Source: Piscicola geometra
Lineage: Eukaryota > Annelida > Clitellata > Hirudinida > Piscicolidae
Assembly (NCBI GenBank): GCA_943735955.1
Contig: OX030965.1
Location: 3,020,201-3,084,200 of the forward strand
Direction: 5' to 3'
Length of the DNA: 64,000 nt
Part shown: in pieces, positions 59,665 to 64,000 of the stretch
Layout of the letters: the number at the start of each line of letters is the position of its first letter
Numbering within the stretch: the first letter of the stretch is position 1
The notes under the pieces: model-generated
What the model was told of the DNA's origin: nothing
The model's input: only the letters and a program-made list of their open reading frames with translations
The model's database searches: none
Position numbers and translations under genes: made by a program

Positions 59665-61727
59665 TCAAAGATCGTACATTGTTTCTTCTTCAACATCCAA
59701 AACACCTCAAAGCATTTCCTATTATTTTTGTAAATAATTATTATTATTATTCTTTTTCTTATTTAAACCACTACCACTACCACCTCCCCACCAAACAAGC
59801 ACTACACCAAACCACAACCACACGAACAACCCCAACAAAAGCACCTCCTGGATAAGCAACTGCAAGACAGCAGGTCTGTTCAACACCACGGCATGCAGCA
59901 AGAGGCTCTTGTTGCACTGGTCCACGTGGTCCACCGCCACCAGCGACGCTTCTATGAGGTACTTCACCACGCTGGTGTGGTTCTTGCTGCCGTCGTGAAA
60001 TTGTGTATGTGTGGGGGGGTTGGGTTGTGGGTGTTTGTTTGTGGTATCCTACACTTACTCGCCATTACACTTTCAACCAAACCATCTCCACACTTCAAAC
60101 TCCCATCTCTCCACTTCCACTGTGCACGCCCTATCAATACATCTACTCTAAACCCCTCTCACACCACTTCTTCTTTACTCCACCCCACCCCTTCCATTCT
60201 AAACTGCCAATTCCACCCAGCCACAACGTTCCACTCCACCCACCTCTCCCTCCACTCCACCCACCCCTCCCTCCACCCCACCCACCCCTCCCTCCACTCC
60301 ACCCACCCTCCCTCCACTCCACCCACCCTCCCTCTACTCCACCCACCCTCCCTCCACTCCACCCACCCCTCCCTCCATTCCACCCACCCCTCCCCCCACT
60401 CCACCCATCCCTTCCTCCACTCCACCCACCCCTCCCTCCACTCTACCCACCCTCCCTCCACTTCACCCACCTCTCCCTCCACTCTACCCATCCCTTCCTC
60501 CACTCCACCCACCCCTCCCAACACTCTACCCACCCCTCCCTCCACTCCACCCCTCCCTTCCTCCACTCCACCCACCCCTCCCTCCACTCCACCCACCTTA
60601 TGGCAGTCATCATTCGATCTACATTCACTGCATCTTCATCTTTGAATTCTGATACTCTACTCTTACTCCCGATATCATCATGATCATCTCCATCATCATC
60701 ATTTTCATCCTCCTCTTCCTCTCCATCTCCTTTCCTCCCACACAGAACACTAACAGAGTGTTTTCTCCTGAATGAGTCAAGCACACCACTCCACAAGCCC
60801 ACCACTGCGTACGCTCTCAGAGCCAGTGCGCCTGGGCAGGTGGATGAATGGGATGGGGGATGTGACGTAATCGAAGTTAAAATAGAATTGAATGATGTGG
60901 ATTAGTATAATGATGTTTAAAACACACACGCACACACGCACACACACACACACATACACGCACACACGCACACACACTAGCACGCACACACACACACATA
61001 CATACGCACACACATACACACACACACCTTGCACATGAGTCTTCACATGAGTTTGCAGCTTGACGTCTGACAGAACTTTTCGTGTGTGACGTCTGTCTTT
61101 GGAGACGAGAGCTTGCAAGTGCAAGAGGTGTGAGTAGGAGGAGAGAGGGTGAGGGATGGGTTGGTGAGGGCTGGGGGGGTTAGATTGACCTTTAGTTTTG
61201 ATTTGGGGTTGGTAGTCGTGCAAGATGATACTGAATATTGCGTCGGAGTCAACAGGCTGAGACGATGATGAAAACGCTGACTCTATTTCCTCCTTTATGA
61301 CATCCATCTGATTCTCCAATTGCTCGCCTCTAACTTCCTCACTCAATGCAGCAAGCCAGTAGTTGCAGAAGTTGCAATAGTTTTCTGCCTTCCCCAGCCA
61401 TCTGTCCAGTCCAAGCAACTGCTCATTGCTCTTCTCCAACCAGCCAGTCACCTTCACCATGTCCAAGTAGCAGAAAAAATCATCTGGAAGACTTTTTGCG
61501 AGTTTTAGTGATTTTCTAGTTTTGGAAGAAAGACTGTTATTTTTATTTGAATTTTTCTTGACATTTTTTGTTTGTTTTGAACTTTGATCTTTTTTCGGAT
61601 TTGCTTCAAATGTTTTACACATTGTTGAATTTAAATTGGTTGATCCTAGTTCAAGCTCATTGTTTGCAGTAAAACTCAATCTGGAAGTGCAAACTATTTC
61701 TCTCAAGTCTTTAATACTCCTGGACAT
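58300..61727 (-). CDS. Ankyrin-repeat protein of unknown function, 6 exons, 420 aa
   Basis: Exons from the start: 61727-61028, 60831-60744, 59986-59845, 59511-59413, 58899-58800, 58433-58300; phases agree. The N-terminal third is Lys/Ser/Asn-rich, followed by a hydrophobic/aromatic segment (DDFFCYLDMVKVTGWLEKSN, then ENYCNFCNYWLAALSEEV) that I do not recognise. The C-terminal part (about 265-420) forms ankyrin repeats: VVKYLIEASLVAVDHVD, NKSLLLHAVVLNRPAVLQLL, GNSALHVCVNTLNEACLKLL, NATPLHLAIMHNKVSMVTLL. Such repeats mediate protein binding. The exon 2 donor (GTGTGG at 60743) was chosen because the next acceptor requires that phase. Introns 1-5 carry strongly strand-biased GT/CA repeats. Confidence 0.82.
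59174..59412 (+). repeat. ACCACCAC/ACTACTACC repeat, ankyrin gene intron 4
   Basis: Sense (minus) strand reads GTGTGCTTGTGGTGCTCGTG and continues as GTGGTGGTT repeats from the exon 4 donor onward. It pairs in principle with the CTACCACCACAACCATCC units (complement of 58905-58990) at the 3' end of the same intron. Confidence 0.85.
59515..59662 (+). repeat. GT microsatellite, ankyrin gene intron 3 end
   Basis: A (GT)n run with a few interruptions reads (CA)n in the transcript and touches the exon 4 acceptor at 59512. Confidence 0.93.
60235..60600 (+). repeat. 21-bp CTCCACCCACCCCTCCCTCCA minisatellite, ankyrin gene intron 2
   Basis: About seventeen copies of a C-rich unit; transcript sense is GGTGGAGTGGAGGGAGGGG. 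Long frames across it are repeat artefacts. Confidence 0.93.
60920..61027 (+). repeat. CA/GC microsatellite at start of ankyrin gene intron 1
   Basis: The transcript sense is GTGTGTGTGTGTATGTGTG, starting at the exon 1 donor itself. Confidence 0.93.
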
Positions 61728-63022
61728 TTTCTTTCCAAAACAATTTTTTTTGCAATTTTTTGAAATTATAATAATTCATTTTTAAAATTTAAAACTGTTC
61801 TGTTATTAACTAAATTATTTGATTTATTGAATAAATTTTATTCTTTAAAATTGTCCGTATACAATTCATTATCTAAATTCGAATTCAATGTTTGCATACA
61901 GAGTGAATCCGAAATACGATTGAAGCAAACAGACGGCCATTATAACTGGCAAAGCTCCTTTGTATGCCAGTTTGAAGAGAAAAAACATCATGGGAGAATT
62001 AGAAGTTTGGCAGCTTAAACACCAGATGATGTGATACCTGGTTACCAAAACTTGAGGTGCCTAACTATTAAAACACTTTAAAGTTAAAAAATATTAACAA
62101 GTACTCTGAAATTTGTATTTATATATCTGAATAATTTTTTAAAATATAATTTATTAATTTCAAACTCAATCTGTCAAACTATTTATATTCTTCCCTTCTT
62201 TCATAGGTAATATAGACTATAATTTATAGTCAATTATAATTTATAGATATACAACTTTCGCTGGTAAATCTTTCTGTATATAAAGTTTTAATGGTTCATA
62301 AATTTTTTTGAGTTGACATTATTCAGGTTATAGGGGTTGTAGGTTAACCGCACACGAAGAAAGCACACTGCAAATGTGATAAATGCACATTTGCTTTTGC
62401 ACGTTTGATGGGGTAAGATTTTTACCGTAAAAGACAGAAAATTTTGAAGAAATTAAAATACTACAATCAGAGATATCCTACAAACAACAAGTAGTATATA
62501 CTATATCTATGACAATTTATTTTATTCTTCGCAGAAACCTATAAAAATATTTTTTCATTCTAAAAGTTACAAAAAAATGTATAAAAATTTATTCTTAAAA
62601 TTATATTTTTCCTGAAAACCCTAAGCCTAACCCTAACCCTAACCCTAACGGCAGTTGAATTTTCTTGTTTTTATTGAGTATAATAATCGGCTTTTTCAAC
62701 AATTCAAGTGAAAGCCTTATTATTTGCTGAGTTGAAGAAATTTTCTCAAATCAAATGCCAGTTTTAAATGAATATGTAAGTAATTTTTGTTAAGGAAAGT
62801 AAATCTTATAGTTTTTCAAATTGTGCAATAATCTATAAGATTACGCGGCTAGAAATCGATCTGATTACTCGGCAAATTTTCTGGTCGATACTTTGTGTGG
62901 GTTAAACGACTAATCGACGAGGATTTTCACTAGAATTTGAGTAATTACTAGGACTTTATAAGTTATAAATATGAATTTTAGTGGATCTTCTACGTATCCT
63001 TCAAAGTTTCTAACTGTGGAAG
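61728..63022. promoter_or_regulatory. Divergent AT-rich region, ankyrin gene / secreted peptide gene
   Basis: The 5' regions of both genes lie here. No clear promoter motif is seen. The region holds the telomere-type tract at 62617-62649 and, near 62488-62512, an AACAAGTAGTATATACTATA sequence almost identical to one inside the hAT MITE (about 40468-40496). Confidence 0.5.
62617..62649 (+). repeat. Interstitial telomere-type CCCTAA tract
   Basis: Reads AACCCTAAGCCTAACCCTAA followed by two more CCCTAA units, that is about five hexamers with one G change. The complement is the metazoan telomere repeat TTAGGG. Confidence 0.85.
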
Positions 63023-63810
63023 ATGAGTAAAATATTGCTGTTCGTGTGTTGGTTTCTGATGCTGGTCGCATGCCAAGGTGGTTTCACTTTTTCACCTTGT
63101 CCAAAATTCGGCTTCGATTTCGCTTTCGCAGAAACTGTCAATTTGTTGAAGTTTAGGCAATTTTTCGAAACAAAAAATCATTTTCTGTCAGTCTCTAATT
63201 TCAACTCATCGGTTATTTTATTTCAGATTTATTTTATAAATTGTAGTAAAAACAAAACTTTTTTAATTCTCTCTTTTCAATTCTCCCATATCATCCTTCC
63301 ACAGAAAGCTCCTTTGTTGCTGCTGACTGGAAATACGAAATAAAGTGCAATGTAAATGAAGTGAAAAGGGTGGTTTTATGGTATTTTAACAGCAGACATC
63401 ACTAGCAAACGGGAATTTTAAAAGCTAACACAATTTAGATATTTCAAAATGGTACTTAAAGAGTTTGTGGCAGATATATTATTGTAACACTTGCTTAATG
63501 TTTCAGGGAAAAGTGTGCTATTATCCAGACTACTGCAGTGAGAAAATGGAATGTGGTGAGTACAGTTAAGCAATAGAGTTTTTATGAAATATTGTTTTCA
63601 ATAGTTTCTTGATCAGAGACTTTGAAATATTATGAATGGAATGAAAATAAAATATTTGGTAAAAACTTTAATGAATTCAACAAACGATTTTATTAACTTT
63701 TCTTCCAAGTTCCTTTTGTGCCGCCTGCAAAGACGGAAGCTACATCAGAGAAAGAAGAATTGAACGAATGCCAAGCTAAATTAGAATTAATTAAAAAATT
63801 AATCAATTAG
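63023..63810 (+). CDS. Small secreted cysteine-containing protein, 4 exons, 89 aa, unrecognised
   Basis: Exons 63023-63077, 63305-63369, 63507-63555, 63710-63810; all borders are GT/AG and phases agree. Residues 1-18 (MSKILLFVCWFLMLVACQ) form a clear signal peptide. The mature part has five cysteines (EIKC, KVCYYPDYC, EKMEC, LNEC), a dibasic KRG site at about 40, a Pro-rich hinge (VPFVPPA) and an amphipathic C-terminal helix (EELNECQAKLELIKKLIN). An AATAAA signal lies at 63826-63831, 16 bases after the stop. I do not recognise a family. It could be a secreted peptide, a hormone precursor or a small defence or inhibitor protein; the sequence alone does not decide. Confidence 0.72.
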
Positions 63811-64000
63811 AAAAAATTCTATATAAATAAAATGTATTTATTTATAAATTACATTTTATCCATATTTAAAATATAAAATTTATTTAAGATTTGAAGACTT
63901 AATTTCTCATTAAAAACTCTGAATTCAACAAAACTTTATTGTGAAGCGTTTGGAAATGAGTCGAAGACACGAGTCAAAAGTATGAAAATATTTAAAAGTT
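63811..64000. other. 3' flank of the secreted peptide gene
   Basis: The region contains the AATAAA at 63826-63831 and AT-rich sequence. No further gene is seen before the window ends. Confidence 0.5.

Noticed and set aside
63305..63369. Skipping this exon in the secreted peptide gene (joining 63077 to 63507)
   Set aside because: That join gives the wrong phase and an early stop, while including the exon keeps all frames open.

Overview
This window is animal nuclear DNA. It holds six protein-coding genes with many introns. The introns and intergenic spaces are full of microsatellites, minisatellites, non-LTR retrotransposon debris, a hAT-type MITE and tRNA-derived SINE heads. The proteins carry very long Asn and Gln runs. 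The gene set (CBP/p300, an MRTF with RPEL, SAP and leucine-zipper parts, XPA) is metazoan. The repeat-rich, poly-Asn style would suit a spiralian such as a leech-like annelid, but this placement is an inference and not certain. I rebuilt the exons by hand from conserved protein blocks, GT/AG borders and codon phase. All six models close in frame from ATG to stop.

Layout: (1) 816-15523, minus: myocardin-related transcription factor (MRTF), 8 exons, about 1765 aa; intron 3 carries a decayed LINE and other introns carry satellite arrays. (2) 16278-19046, plus: XPA, the nucleotide-excision-repair damage-verification protein, 8 exons, 270 aa. (3) 19897-26792, minus: an adaptor with proline-rich segments and three C-terminal SH3 domains, 5 exons, 689 aa; intron 3 is packed with antisense LINE fragments. 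(4) 28867-53421, plus: CBP/p300 histone acetyltransferase, 28 exons, about 3051 aa, with TAZ1, KIX, bromodomain, RING/PHD, HAT, ZZ, TAZ2 and IBiD all recognisable. (5) 58300-61727, minus: an ankyrin-repeat protein of unknown role, 6 exons, 420 aa. (6) 63023-63810, plus: a small secreted cysteine-containing protein, 4 exons, 89 aa, not recognised. Neighbouring genes alternate strictly in direction (- + - + - +), so starts face starts and ends face ends.

The most interesting signal lies in the introns. Many begin, just after the 5' splice site, with G/T-rich or GAT-type simple repeats of the sense strand. Many end, just before the 3' splice site, with the complementary C/A-rich or ATC-type repeats. 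This holds for genes on both strands, so the pattern follows the transcript and not the chromosome. Several donors are weak (GTCAGT, GTTNNN, GTGTCT). Together this suggests introns that fold end-to-end as hairpins to help pair their splice sites. It resembles the (AC)m/(GT)n intron pairs described in teleost fish, but with more repeat types.

Other items worth a look are a 15-bp satellite carrying CRE-like variants inside the CBP gene and split by a LINE, a two-state 15/14-bp array between two bromodomain exons, an internally deleted LINE derivative, a short interstitial telomere-type tract, and the unrecognised secreted peptide gene.
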